This document shows, piece by piece, positions 28,675 to 37,102 of a stretch of DNA of 64,000 nt. Location of the stretch: NCBI RefSeq assembly GCF_009863985.1, contig NZ_WEZT01000021.1:34969-98968 (forward strand). The letters are read 5' to 3'. The notes beneath the pieces are model-generated. The model made no database searches and was not told the DNA's origin. It saw only the letters and a list, made by a program, of their open reading frames with translations. A program made the position numbers and the translations under genes. How positions within the stretch are numbered: position 1 is the first letter of the stretch; each line of letters opens with the position of its first letter. The stretch comes from Furfurilactobacillus milii. GTDB taxonomy: Bacteria; Bacillota; Bacilli; Lactobacillales; Lactobacillaceae.

Positions 28675-28704
28675 AAGCACGCTATAAATAGTGTGCTTTT
28701 TTCT
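28675..28704 (+). terminator. Rho-independent terminator of tyrS
   Basis: AAGCAC-CTAT pairs with ATAG-GTGCTT and is followed by six T. Confidence 0.85.
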
Positions 28705-28710
28705 TATTGT

Positions 28711-28739
28711 TTGACAAACGTATGTTCGACTTGTAAAGT
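28711..28739 (+). promoter_or_regulatory. Promoter of the OpuC-type operon
   Basis: TTGACA (28711-28716) and TAAAGT (28734-28739) are separated by 17 bp, just after the tyrS terminator. The gene begins 77 bp downstream. Confidence 0.6.
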
Positions 28740-28816
28740 AAATGTTGCGTTTATCAGAACGAGCTGTGAAGTTTGAAAGCACAGAATTTCACATCGGAAA
28801 ACGAGGACTTATACTT

Positions 28817-30349
28817 ATGGATGCTTTTTTTCAAACGCTGGTTGAACGGCGTTCGGCACTGTTAACTGCATTGTGGCAACACATTGAGATTTCACTGGTG
28901 TCACTACTGATTGCGATGGCCATTGCCATTCCATTGGCCATCTGGGCAACGCATCACAAACGCTTTGCAGCGTTTATGTTGCAAATCGCCGGCGTGTTGC
29001 AAACCATCCCATCACTAGCATTATTGGGATTACTGATTCCCATTGTTGGTATCGGAACTGTCCCAGCAGTCATTGCGTTGGTCATCTATGCGTTGCTCCC
29101 GATCTTTCAGAATACATATATCGGGATCGATGACATTGATCCGTCTATTGAAGAGGCTGCTGATGCATTTGGCATGGGGCAAACGCGCAAACTATTTAAG
29201 GTTGAATTACCAATCGCTGCCCCGGTGATTATTTCCGGGGTGCGTCAAGCGCTAGTCATGATTATCGGGACTGCAACGTTAGCTGCCTTGATTGGTGCTG
29301 GTGGTCTAGGGACCTTTATCCTGTTGGGGATTGACCGTAATGACACCGCATTGACGTTAATTGGAGCCATTAGTTCAGCGTTGTTGGCGATTATTTTGAG
29401 TTGGCTCATTAATCGTTTGCAACACATGCGTCCACGCTATCTAATCGGTGGACTGGTTGTTTTGCTGCTCGGTATCGGTGCTGTCGGTGTTGCGAATGCC
29501 GTCCGTCAACCGGCCGATAACATTACGATTGCCGGTAAGCTGGGCTCCGAACCAGACATCTTAATTAATATGTATAAAGACTTGATTGAACAGGATAACA
29601 AACATGTTCACGTCACGTTAAAGCCTAATTTTGGGAAAACGAGTTTTCTGTTTAACGCTTTGAACCACAATCAAATCGATATCTATCCGGAATTTTCGGG
29701 GACTATTTTGGAAAGTTTGGTAAAAAAGCCCCAATCTGATAAGGGATTAACGGCCGATCAAACGTACCAATTAGCACAAAAAGATATGCAGCAACAATTT
29801 AAACTCAGCTACTTGAAGCCAATGTCCTACAACAATACGTTTGCCCTAGCTATTCGTGAACAGGATGCAAAGGCTTGGAATGTTCACACAATTAGTGATT
29901 TGCAGACGGTAGAAAATAAATTGAAACCGGGGATGACACTTGAATTTATTGATCGACCAGATGGTTTGCCAGGTGTGAATAAGACATACGGCTTGAATTT
30001 AAAAGCTCAGTCCATGGAGCCAAAATTACGTTACGAGGCTATTCATAATGGCAACATCAATGTTGTTGATGCTTACTCGACAGATAGTGAATTACGACAG
30101 TATCATCTGACAACGTTGAAGGATAACAAACATTTCTTCCCGTCCTACCAGGGTGCGCCATTAATGAAAACGTCCTTAGCCAAGAAATATCCAGGCGTTG
30201 TGAAGAGTTTGAACAAGCTAGCTGGTCATATTTCTGAAAAGGATATGCAGGAAATGAATTATGAAGTTAATGTCGAAAAGAAGTCGGCTAAAACGGTGGC
30301 CCGGCAATACTTGGTTAGCCATCACTTGTTGAAGGGAGATGCTAAATAA
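28817..30349 (+). CDS. Glycine betaine/choline ABC transporter, permease fused to binding protein
   Basis: A 510-residue fusion. ATG 28817 follows GAGGA. Residues 1-215 form the permease with about five to six helices and the EAA-like loop EEAADAFGMGQTRKLFKVEL. After a further helix (about 205-240), residues 245-510 form an OpuAC-type substrate-binding domain (ITIAGKLGSEPDILINMYKD, later DIYPEFSGTILESL and VDAYSTDSELRQY). This layout is common for osmoprotectant uptake in Firmicutes. Its stop overlaps the ATPase start by one base (TAATG). It supplies osmolyte import together with the ATPase; the BCCT carrier at 5.5 kb may be functionally redundant. Confidence 0.92.
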   Translation: MDAFFQTLVERRSALLTALWQHIEISLVSLLIAMAIAIPLAIWATHHKRFAAFMLQIAGVLQTIPSLALLGLLIPIVGIGTVPAVIALVIYALLPIFQNTYIGIDDIDPSIEEAADAFGMGQTRKLFKVELPIAAPVIISGVRQALVMIIGTATLAALIGAGGLGTFILLGIDRNDTALTLIGAISSALLAIILSWLINRLQHMRPRYLIGGLVVLLLGIGAVGVANAVRQPADNITIAGKLGSEPDILINMYKDLIEQDNKHVHVTLKPNFGKTSFLFNALNHNQIDIYPEFSGTILESLVKKPQSDKGLTADQTYQLAQKDMQQQFKLSYLKPMSYNNTFALAIREQDAKAWNVHTISDLQTVENKLKPGMTLEFIDRPDGLPGVNKTYGLNLKAQSMEPKLRYEAIHNGNINVVDAYSTDSELRQYHLTTLKDNKHFFPSYQGAPLMKTSLAKKYPGVVKSLNKLAGHISEKDMQEMNYEVNVEKKSAKTVARQYLVSHHLLKGDAK

Positions 30350-31374
30350 TGGCAACTACGGTTGATGAAAGCAGCATCAATGAGCTGAAAGACGGCGAAC
30401 CCATCATTCGGTTTGAACATGTTCAGCAGTCTTTTAACGATAATGTTGTGATTCCGGACTTGAACTTAACCATCAACGCCGGCGAGCTGTTTGTCCTGGT
30501 TGGCACTTCCGGTAGTGGGAAAACAACGACCTTGAAAATGGTCAATCAATTGCAGCCTCAGAGTGGTGGCAAGATTTTTATCAAGGATGAAAACATTACA
30601 GATATTGGTTTGCAGGAGTTACGGTGGAACATCGGATACGTGTTACAACAAATTGCCCTATTTCCAACCATGACCGTCGCTCAAAATATTGCGGTCATTC
30701 CCGAGATGAAGGGTGTCAAACGCGAAGAGATTGATGCTACGATTGATCGATTGCTGAATCAAGTTGGTTTGGACCCGAAAAAATATCGAGATCGGATGCC
30801 TAGTGAATTATCCGGTGGTGAGCAACAGCGGATTGGTATCTGTCGAGCGATTGCTTCTGAACCACCAGTTGTCTTGATGGATGAACCATTCTCAGCTTTG
30901 GATCCCATTTCACGCACACAATTGCAGGATCTAGTACTGGATCTTCATGAAAAGCGGCACGACACGATTATCTTTGTGACTCACGATATGGATGAGGCTC
31001 TCAAACTAGGTGATCGGATTGCGGTGATGAGTGAGGGGAAGATTCTTCAAGTGGATACGCCTACAAATATTGCCCAACACCCAGCTAATCAGTTTGTTGA
31101 AGCTTTCTTCTCCCAGAGTGTAGCTCACAATGTGTACGATGTTTATGTTGGGAAGATGGTGATGATGGGCTTTTCTGAATCGGTTTTGCCAGAAGGGCAC
31201 ACTGCGCCAATTGATATTTCATCCGATAAAACGTTAGGCGAGGCATTCGACGACTTGACTAACTGTGAGTATTTACGCGTAGTGGATGGTGACCGTCAAT
31301 TAGGGTTCATCAATGCGCAAAACATTGTCAATTATCTGAGTCAGCGTAAACGTGATGAGGATGAAAATAATTAA
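30349..31374 (+). CDS. opuCA: Glycine betaine/choline ABC transporter ATPase
   Basis: A 341-residue ATPase. Walker A is GTSGSGKTTTLKM, the signature is ELSGGEQQRIGICRAI, and Walker B is VVLMDEPFSALDP, with the switch His in FVTHDMDEAL. The last 90 residues (ISSDKTLGEAFDDL, then YLRVVDGDRQLGFINAQNIV) look like a single CBS-like module, where OpuA/OpuC ATPases sense ionic strength. Translationally coupled to the permease fusion. Confidence 0.92.
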   Translation: MATTVDESSINELKDGEPIIRFEHVQQSFNDNVVIPDLNLTINAGELFVLVGTSGSGKTTTLKMVNQLQPQSGGKIFIKDENITDIGLQELRWNIGYVLQQIALFPTMTVAQNIAVIPEMKGVKREEIDATIDRLLNQVGLDPKKYRDRMPSELSGGEQQRIGICRAIASEPPVVLMDEPFSALDPISRTQLQDLVLDLHEKRHDTIIFVTHDMDEALKLGDRIAVMSEGKILQVDTPTNIAQHPANQFVEAFFSQSVAHNVYDVYVGKMVMMGFSESVLPEGHTAPIDISSDKTLGEAFDDLTNCEYLRVVDGDRQLGFINAQNIVNYLSQRKRDEDENN

Positions 31375-31391
31375 ATAACTAGATTGAAATG

Positions 31392-31446
31392 AAGCGACTT
31401 CATGTGTGTCAATTGCCGGTGGCAAGCGCATAGAGAGTCGCTTTTT
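31392..31446 (+). terminator. Terminator of the OpuC-type operon
   Basis: AAGCGACT pairs with AGTCGCTT across a long, partly structured loop (TTGCC...GGCAA inside), followed by five T. Confidence 0.75.
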
Positions 31447-31575
31447 GAATGCGAAAAATAAATGCAAAAAAAATTTTCAAAACGGTTGTATCCGGATTGA
31501 AAGGTGCTACAATGATGTTGTTGAGAAAGGCGAGTAATCACTCGCTCGACAATTAAAATCAAAGAAGGGATTATC

Positions 31576-31845
31576 ATGTTTGCAACATCATTTTGGATTT
31601 TAGCCGTTTGGTTCGTCATTAACTGCATCTGGACATTCTTTGCAACAAGCAATCAGTCATTGATGAAGACATTTGCATGGATCAATGTCGTCGCAGTTGT
31701 CTGGGGGTTCTGGGTGTACTATGGTGCAGCCAGTGTGGCAAGCTTGTCCGGTTGGTTTGCAGCAGTTAACTGGTTGGCGGTTATCTTGGCCATTGTTCAA
31801 TTCTACTTTGGCTATCGATCCGTTCATTCAGCTAAGCAAGCATAG
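31576..31845 (+). CDS. Small membrane protein
   Basis: An 89-residue protein with three predicted membrane helices (about 4-22, 32-50, 58-78) rich in Trp and Phe (WILAVWFVINCIWTFFA, WINVVAVVWGFWVYYG). AAAGAAGGGA precedes the ATG. Monocistronic, with its own terminator. I do not recognise a family. Confidence 0.65.
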   Translation: MFATSFWILAVWFVINCIWTFFATSNQSLMKTFAWINVVAVVWGFWVYYGAASVASLSGWFAAVNWLAVILAIVQFYFGYRSVHSAKQA

Positions 31846-31895
31846 GTGTTTCACGAGTGATTTTTAATGATTTTATCTAACTGAATAAAAAATAG

Positions 31896-31924
31896 ATGAC
31901 ACGTTTGCGGCGTGTCATTTTTTG
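31896..31924 (+). terminator. Terminator of the small membrane protein gene
   Basis: ATGACACG pairs with CGTGTCAT around a seven-base loop and is followed by six T. Confidence 0.85.
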
Positions 31925-31956
31925 TAACAATTTGCAAAGTGGCTTAAGCGATGAAA

Positions 31957-32133
31957 GGCCGTTGTGCCGATAAGAGACGCCGTTCCGTGGGGACCGGTCT
32001 CAACCCGCAAAGGACGCGGTTTTCGACTTCGATTCTGAGCCACAAACCATCTCAGAAGTCGTCTCACAATACTAAATGGCCAACTTCATGCCATTAAGTG
32101 TTGTCGACACGGAACTTTGTCTCTTACCGTCTC
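31957..32133 (+). repeat. Structured intergenic repeat, copy H (forward; pairs with I)
   Basis: Closing stem GATAAGAGAC with GTCTCTTA; TTCCGTGGGGACC with CACGGAA. The conserved core is changed to GGGACCGGTCTCAACCC. Arm 3 is a different hairpin (CTAAATGGC / GCCATTAAG) shared only with copy J, so H and J form a subfamily. Confidence 0.8.
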
Positions 32134-32307
32134 CACTAGATATGTTTTTTGTGCTTAGGTATGTTCAGAAAATAACGGGACAATGTTGCAAATTAGTCAC
32201 ATTATTTGTGAACTTTTTTCTTAGCAATTAAGCCTCGAATGTCATGGTTTTAAATTTTGTATGGTGCAGCCACGTAATGCAACGGTTGTCCGACGTCTTT
32301 GAGGTAT

Positions 32308-32497
32308 GAGCGGGAGGGCGCCCGTGTTGAAATCGACGGTGATAGTGTTGTTAATTCGGTGGGTTTGCGAATTTACAACACGGGACGGTCTGGAAGACAC
32401 GGTTTAAATGGCTTCCAGGCGAGGCGAAAGACCGTGAACTGCGGGCTTGAGCCGGTCCCACAGACGATTTCAAAAAACGGGCAACCGGGAGCGTAAG
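32308..32497 (-). repeat. Structured intergenic repeat, copy I (inverted; pairs with H)
   Basis: Closing stem GCCCGTGTTGAAATCG with CGATTTC...CGGGC. On the minus strand it carries GGGACCGGCTCAAGCCC, GGTCTTTCGCCTCGCC and a GTGTTGT/ACAACAC hairpin. It belongs to the main subfamily although its partner H belongs to the other one. Confidence 0.85.
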
Positions 32498-32658
32498 ATT
32501 AGTTTCCATATAAAATTTAAATATTATAGGTAACTATGAGATCCAAAAATAATATGTAATAATGGTTTACCGACTAAAAAGACCTGTACTGCAAACGATT
32601 TGACATTTTCGGAGCTCATGAGGTCTGCTATGATAGCAGTAGTGAATTTGGGAAAGTG

Positions 32659-33333
32659 ATGGAAGAAATAATGGCAGATAAAAAAATCCTTGATGAATTT
32701 CCTGATTTAGTGAACGCAAATAAAAACTTAACGCAGAAACAAAAGGATGTTTTGATCGTCAGCATCCAATTATTCGCAAAACAGGGTTACGCCAACACGA
32801 GTACGCGTCAAATTGCTGAGGCAGCGCATCAGTCTGAAGGCACAATGTTCAAACACTTTAAGTCTAAAGCCAACATTTTACGCGAGGCCTTGGATCCTAT
32901 TGTGCGTGAGGTCGTGCCTGATTTGTTAAACGAATTAGCCAGTGAGGCCATTCGCGAACAAACGGATAACATTCATGACTTCTTCGTTTTCTTTGTCCGC
33001 AACCGCATGAAGTTTGCCTCAGACAATGAAGATGCATTGAAAGTATTCCTCAGTGAAATTCTATACAACGCGGATCTACGTGAGCAGTACTTATCGATCG
33101 CGCCAGAGCGCTTCTTGAACTCGTTTAAAACAATTATCAAAGCGGCTCAGGATCGAGGGCAACTCGTCGACTGGCCGTTCCGAATTATTTTCCGTTATTT
33201 GTTGTCTATTTTAGGGAGTTACTTCTTTGATCGCTATATTTTATTTCCGGAGCGAGACTGGGATGATGCGACCGAAGAAAAGTACATGGTCAGTGAACTG
33301 GACAAAACCTTGGCCGTTCATCCGGACGAATAA
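32659..33333 (+). CDS. TetR-family regulator
   Basis: About 224 residues. The start is uncertain between GTG 32656, ATG 32659 and ATG 32671; GGGAAAG lies before the first two. The TetR HTH is at about residues 35-75 (QLFAKQGYANTSTRQIAEAA, then GTMFKHFKSKANIL). The C-terminal ligand domain (FFVFFVRNRMKFASDNED...) is all helical with unknown ligand. It lies 134 bp upstream of the oxidoreductase and antiporter genes on the same strand and may control them. Confidence 0.88.
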   Translation: MEEIMADKKILDEFPDLVNANKNLTQKQKDVLIVSIQLFAKQGYANTSTRQIAEAAHQSEGTMFKHFKSKANILREALDPIVREVVPDLLNELASEAIREQTDNIHDFFVFFVRNRMKFASDNEDALKVFLSEILYNADLREQYLSIAPERFLNSFKTIIKAAQDRGQLVDWPFRIIFRYLLSILGSYFFDRYILFPERDWDDATEEKYMVSELDKTLAVHPDE

Positions 33334-33466
33334 GTTAATTGACACAACGCTGATAGGAGTTTGTTTTTGACCCACGGTTAGAATTAAGACAGAGCATAAT
33401 ACTTTAGTCTCGACGTAAAAATCGGTACACTTTGGTTGCGAATGTTTGAAAGACTGGAGGTAGATT

Positions 33467-34801
33467 ATGACACACGTTGAAACATTAATTATTGGTGGTG
33501 GCCCCGGCGGCTTGGCATTGGCATACGCCCTTAAGGGGGCTGGTCAAACGGTCGCAGTTGCCGAAGAAAATCTGTGGGGAGGCACGTGTCCAAACCGCGG
33601 ATGTGATCCTAAAAAAATCTTATTAGCTGCTGTCGAAGCTAAACGGTCAGCTGAACATATGGATGGGCAGGGCTTAAATGGCGAGCCAACCATTAACTGG
33701 TCAGATCTTATGCGCAATAAGTTTGCCTATACTGACAGTATTCCGGGTGGTACTTTGAGTGGCCTAAAGCAGGCTGCCATTACGACGTTTACGGGCCATG
33801 CACAGTTTGCTGCCGATGGTCACGTGATGGTTGGTAGTGAAGAGGTTGTGGCAGATAAAGTCGTCTTAGCAACGGGGGAACGGCCACGACGGCTGGATAT
33901 TCCTGGTGCGAAATATGTTGGGACGAGTACTGACTTTTTGAACATGCGTGAGTTACCACGTCGGCTGACATTTATCGGTGGCGGCTACATTGCGTTTGAA
34001 TTGGCTGACATCGCTAATGCGGCTGGCGCAGACGTTTCACTTGTTTTGCACAATGACAAACCGTTGCGCGCCTTTCCAGCAGATCTGGTTGCGGACTTAG
34101 TTGCTCAGTTAAAGGCTGAGGGTGTACACATTTATGAGAACGTTGATGTTGCCCAGGTTGATAAAACCGAAGACGGACTGGCGTTGACGGATGGTCACGA
34201 TTTTCAATTGACGACTGATGCCGTGATTGGCGCGACGGGTCGGATTGCTAATGTTGATACGTTGAATCTGGCGGCTGTCGGCGTAGAGGCGGATGCTCAT
34301 GGCGTTCAGGTGAATGATCATTTGCAGACCACTAATCCCAATATTTATGCGCTCGGGGATGTTGTTGCCAAACGAACAGTACCTAAATTAACCCCAGTTG
34401 CTGGTTATGATGCGCGCTATTTAGCCGGACAGTTGACTGGCCAGCAGGTGGACGCACCAATTAGTTATCCAGCCATTCCGACGCTGGTTTTTGGCATGCC
34501 GAAGTTGGCCAAAGTTGGCGTAGATGTGACAGCTGCAACAAAAGAAGCCTCGCTAACCGTGAAAAAGATCGACATGACGCACTGGTACACCTATAACCGA
34601 ATCCATGATTCAGTGGCTAAGGTGACCGTCGTATTGAATGACAAACAGCAACTTGTCGGTGCGACGGTTTTGAGTAGTATCGCCGATGAAATGATTAATT
34701 ATTTAACATTTTTAATCAATCAGCATGCTACAGCCGGTGACTTTGAAAATCAGGTTATGGCTTATCCATCACCTGCCTCAGATATTGATTACCTCTTGTA
34801 A
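33467..34801 (+). CDS. FAD-dependent pyridine nucleotide-disulphide oxidoreductase-like
   Basis: A 444-residue flavoprotein of the glutathione-reductase type. FAD motif IIGGGPGGLALAYAL is at residues 7-21, the redox pair is in GGTCPNRGCDPKK (CxxxxC, about 41-46), the second dinucleotide motif is FIGGGYIAFELADIA, and the FAD ribityl motif is NIYALGDVV. The C-terminal interface ends AYPSPASDIDYLL where true disulphide reductases have HP(T)xxE, so the catalytic His is missing. It may therefore reduce another small substrate or quinone. GGAGG precedes the ATG. It is followed after 18 bp by the antiporter. Confidence 0.85.
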   Translation: MTHVETLIIGGGPGGLALAYALKGAGQTVAVAEENLWGGTCPNRGCDPKKILLAAVEAKRSAEHMDGQGLNGEPTINWSDLMRNKFAYTDSIPGGTLSGLKQAAITTFTGHAQFAADGHVMVGSEEVVADKVVLATGERPRRLDIPGAKYVGTSTDFLNMRELPRRLTFIGGGYIAFELADIANAAGADVSLVLHNDKPLRAFPADLVADLVAQLKAEGVHIYENVDVAQVDKTEDGLALTDGHDFQLTTDAVIGATGRIANVDTLNLAAVGVEADAHGVQVNDHLQTTNPNIYALGDVVAKRTVPKLTPVAGYDARYLAGQLTGQQVDAPISYPAIPTLVFGMPKLAKVGVDVTAATKEASLTVKKIDMTHWYTYNRIHDSVAKVTVVLNDKQQLVGATVLSSIADEMINYLTFLINQHATAGDFENQVMAYPSPASDIDYLL

Positions 34802-34819
34802 AGCAAAGGAGCACAGCCT

Positions 34820-35997
34820 ATGGCGTTTATTGGAACGCTGATTTTAATACTTGTTGCCACAACGATTGCTGGTCACTTTTCCGCACGGGTCGGCATTCCG
34901 GCCGTCATTGGCGAACTCCTCATCGGGATCATTATTGGTCCCGGTGTTTTGAATTGGGTTCATAATAGCAGTGCATTATCTGTATTCGCTAACATTGGGG
35001 TCATTTTGCTGATGTTTATGGCAGGGCTTGAGAGTAATCTTGCCCAGTTAAGAAAGGTGCTGCGTCCAGCGCTGGCGGTGGCGGTGTGTGGTGTCATCCT
35101 GCCAGTTGTTTTAATGGGTGGCGTTAGCCTTGTGTTTGGCTATCACTTTACGGAGGCGCTGTTTATTGGTGTGGTTTTCTCGGCCACATCGGTCAGCATT
35201 TCCGTGGTGGTGTTACGTGAATTTCACGCATTGGACACACGTGCCGGGGCGACTATCCTTGGCGCAGCCGTCGCTGACGATATTATCGGGGTGCTGTTGC
35301 TAAGTTTGATGGTTGCCTTGATTGGGGCGGCGCAGGTGAGCATGGCAACACTAATATGGGGCTTCAATTCTTGTTCCAAGTTGGTTTCTTTGTTGCAGCG
35401 TACTTGCTCGTCAAATGGATTGCGCCGATGCTGATGCGCATTAGTGAACGGTTATTGATTCCGACAGCCCGCACGGTAACGGCTGTGGTTATCTGTTTGG
35501 GAATGGCTTACTTAGCCGAGGTTGTTGGTTTATCTGGGGCGATTGGTGCATTCTTTGCTGGCATTGCCGTTGCCCAAACGCATGTTAAGCAGGTCATCGA
35601 CGACCATATTGAACCAATCAGCAACGCGTTCTTTGTACCAGTGTTTTTCGTTAGCATTGGTTTGAACGTGACGTTTGCACACTTCATTACGTCGTTACCG
35701 TTTATTGTTTTGATGACAATTTTAGCTGTTGTCACTAAATGGTGGGGCGGTGAGATTGGTGCGCGGTTAACGGGCTTCTCAAAAAGTGGTAGCCGGGTTG
35801 TTGGTACGGGGATGGTTGCCCGTGGTGAAATGGCTTTAATCACAGCACAGATTGGCTTTGATGCCCACCTGTTAGCAAACGGACTTTACGTTGACATGAT
35901 TTTTGTAATCGTCTTTTCGACATTGGCCGCCCCACTATTGTTGCGGTGGGCGTTGAGCAAGGACGATTCAACAGCAGTTTCCACATCAGATAAATAA
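34820..35997 (+). pseudogene. CPA2/NapA-type Na+/H+ antiporter, frameshifted
   Basis: CAAAGGAG precedes the ATG. Frame 1 gives about 178 native residues with five to six helices, including GVILLMFMAGLES and the essential Asp pair in AVADDIIGV. Near 35353 the frame shifts: ATLIWGF is out of frame, and one base later MGLQFLFQVGFFVAAYLLVK continues naturally through LSGAIGAFFAGIAVA and MVARGEMALI to 35997. A one-base deletion between ACACTA and ATATGGGG explains it. The two parts together make a normal length of about 392 residues. Alternatively it is a sequencing error. Confidence 0.85.
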
Positions 35998-36017
35998 CCG
36001 TGTATACGCTGAAAATT

Positions 36018-36209
36018 TCGCTTGCGGTTGTCAACAGTGATACGCTCGCCGTGGGACCGGTTCAAGCCTGTAGACCGCAGTCTTTCACCTCGCCGCAGAG
36101 CCTCGATAAAACCTGAGTCTCTGCGACCGTCCGTGCTGTAAATTCGAGTGAACCATTCGAATTAACAGCACATTCACGGCTCGGTATCACTGTTGACGCC
36201 CTCCAGCTG
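36018..36209 (+). repeat. Structured intergenic repeat, copy C (forward; pairs with J)
   Basis: Closing stem GTCAACAGTGATAC with GTATCACTGTTGAC; GCCGTGGGACC with CACGGC. Arms GCAGAG/CTCTGC and GTGCTGT/ACAGCAC. It begins 21 bases after the antiporter stop, in a convergent interval. Confidence 0.9.
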
Positions 36210-36282
36210 ACATAGAAGTTGTAGATTAGGTGCGCCAAGTAATCTGTGATGATTCGGTAAAAACTTTGACTGTTATATGAGT

Positions 36283-36456
36283 GGAGCTGACTTGAAATAG
36301 AGTTCCGTGTCGGACACCACTTAATGGCATGTTTTTGGCCATTTAGTGGTGTGGGACGACTTCTGAGACGGTTTGTGGCTCAGAATCGAGGTAGAAAACC
36401 GCGTTTTTGGCGGGTTGAGATCGGTCCTCATGGAACGGCGTTTCAAGTCAGTGTAA
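36283..36456 (-). repeat. Structured intergenic repeat, copy J (inverted; pairs with C)
   Basis: Closing stem CTGACTTGAAA with TTTCAAGTCAG; TTCCGTG with CATGGAA. Arm 3 is ACCACTTAATGGC with GCCATTTAGTGGT, the H-type hairpin, here longer and fully paired. Its core reads GAGGACCGATCTCAACCC on the minus strand. Confidence 0.85.
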
Positions 36457-36521
36457 CGAGTACGATGTGGTACTGCTGATGTTTCAAATCAGTACAACGG
36501 ACTAAACACAATTAAATACAA

Positions 36522-36580
36522 AAACAAACGACGCGCCGCCTAAACCGAAATTGAAGGTTTAGGCGGCGCGTCGTTTGTTT
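36522..36580. terminator. Very strong bidirectional terminator
   Basis: A perfect 25-bp stem that begins AAACAAACGACGCGCCGCC, with a nine-base loop and A/T tracts on both sides. It ends the Rrf2 gene on the minus strand; the last stem base touches its stop codon. Confidence 0.92.
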
Positions 36581-37052
36581 AATTCTGTTTGTCAACTAGA
36601 TTGATGAAATAACCATGGTCATGCATATCGTTCTTTAGATCGGTCATGGTAAAACGATGGTAGAACTTCCGATAATCGGTATCCGCCAAGGTAAACAAAT
36701 CCGTGAGGGTCTCACCAATGTTTGCTGAAATATCCGTCGCATCCGTGTCGCTTTTGGTTAGGCCCTTGGAATCGCCGGTAATAAATCGGGCGTAACTGAT
36801 CGTTGGTGGAATGGTGAGGTCGTACAATTCACCAACATTCATGTCGGAAAGTGGCCGTTGCAGAAGGTAACCACCGTTTTTTCCCACAGATCCTTCAATG
36901 TAGCCTTGCTTATGCAAGACGGATAAGATGTTACGGATCATCACCGGATTCAGTTGAAGTGACTTGGCGAGTTCAGCACTCGTGATTTTACGTGGTCGAC
37001 TTTCGTCCAAGTAAAGCAGGCTATGGACGGCAACGGAAAAGTCTAATTTCAT
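36579..37052 (-). CDS. Rrf2-family transcription regulator
   Basis: A 157-residue regulator. The winged HTH covers about residues 1-85: MKLDFSVAVHSLLYL, ITSAELAKSLQLNPVMIRNI and GYIEGSVGKNGGYLLQRP are typical of Rrf2. The three Cys that bind an iron-sulfur cluster in IscR/NsrR are absent, so it senses something else. GGAG-like AAAGAGG lies before the ATG. The helicase gene upstream on the same strand ends 50 bp away. Confidence 0.88.
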   Translation of the reverse strand: MKLDFSVAVHSLLYLDESRPRKITSAELAKSLQLNPVMIRNILSVLHKQGYIEGSVGKNGGYLLQRPLSDMNVGELYDLTIPPTISYARFITGDSKGLTKSDTDATDISANIGETLTDLFTLADTDYRKFYHRFTMTDLKNDMHDHGYFINLVDKQN

Positions 37053-37102
37053 GGGAGACCTCTTTCTGGAACGACAATTTCATCAATAGTTAAAAACGAA
37101 TT

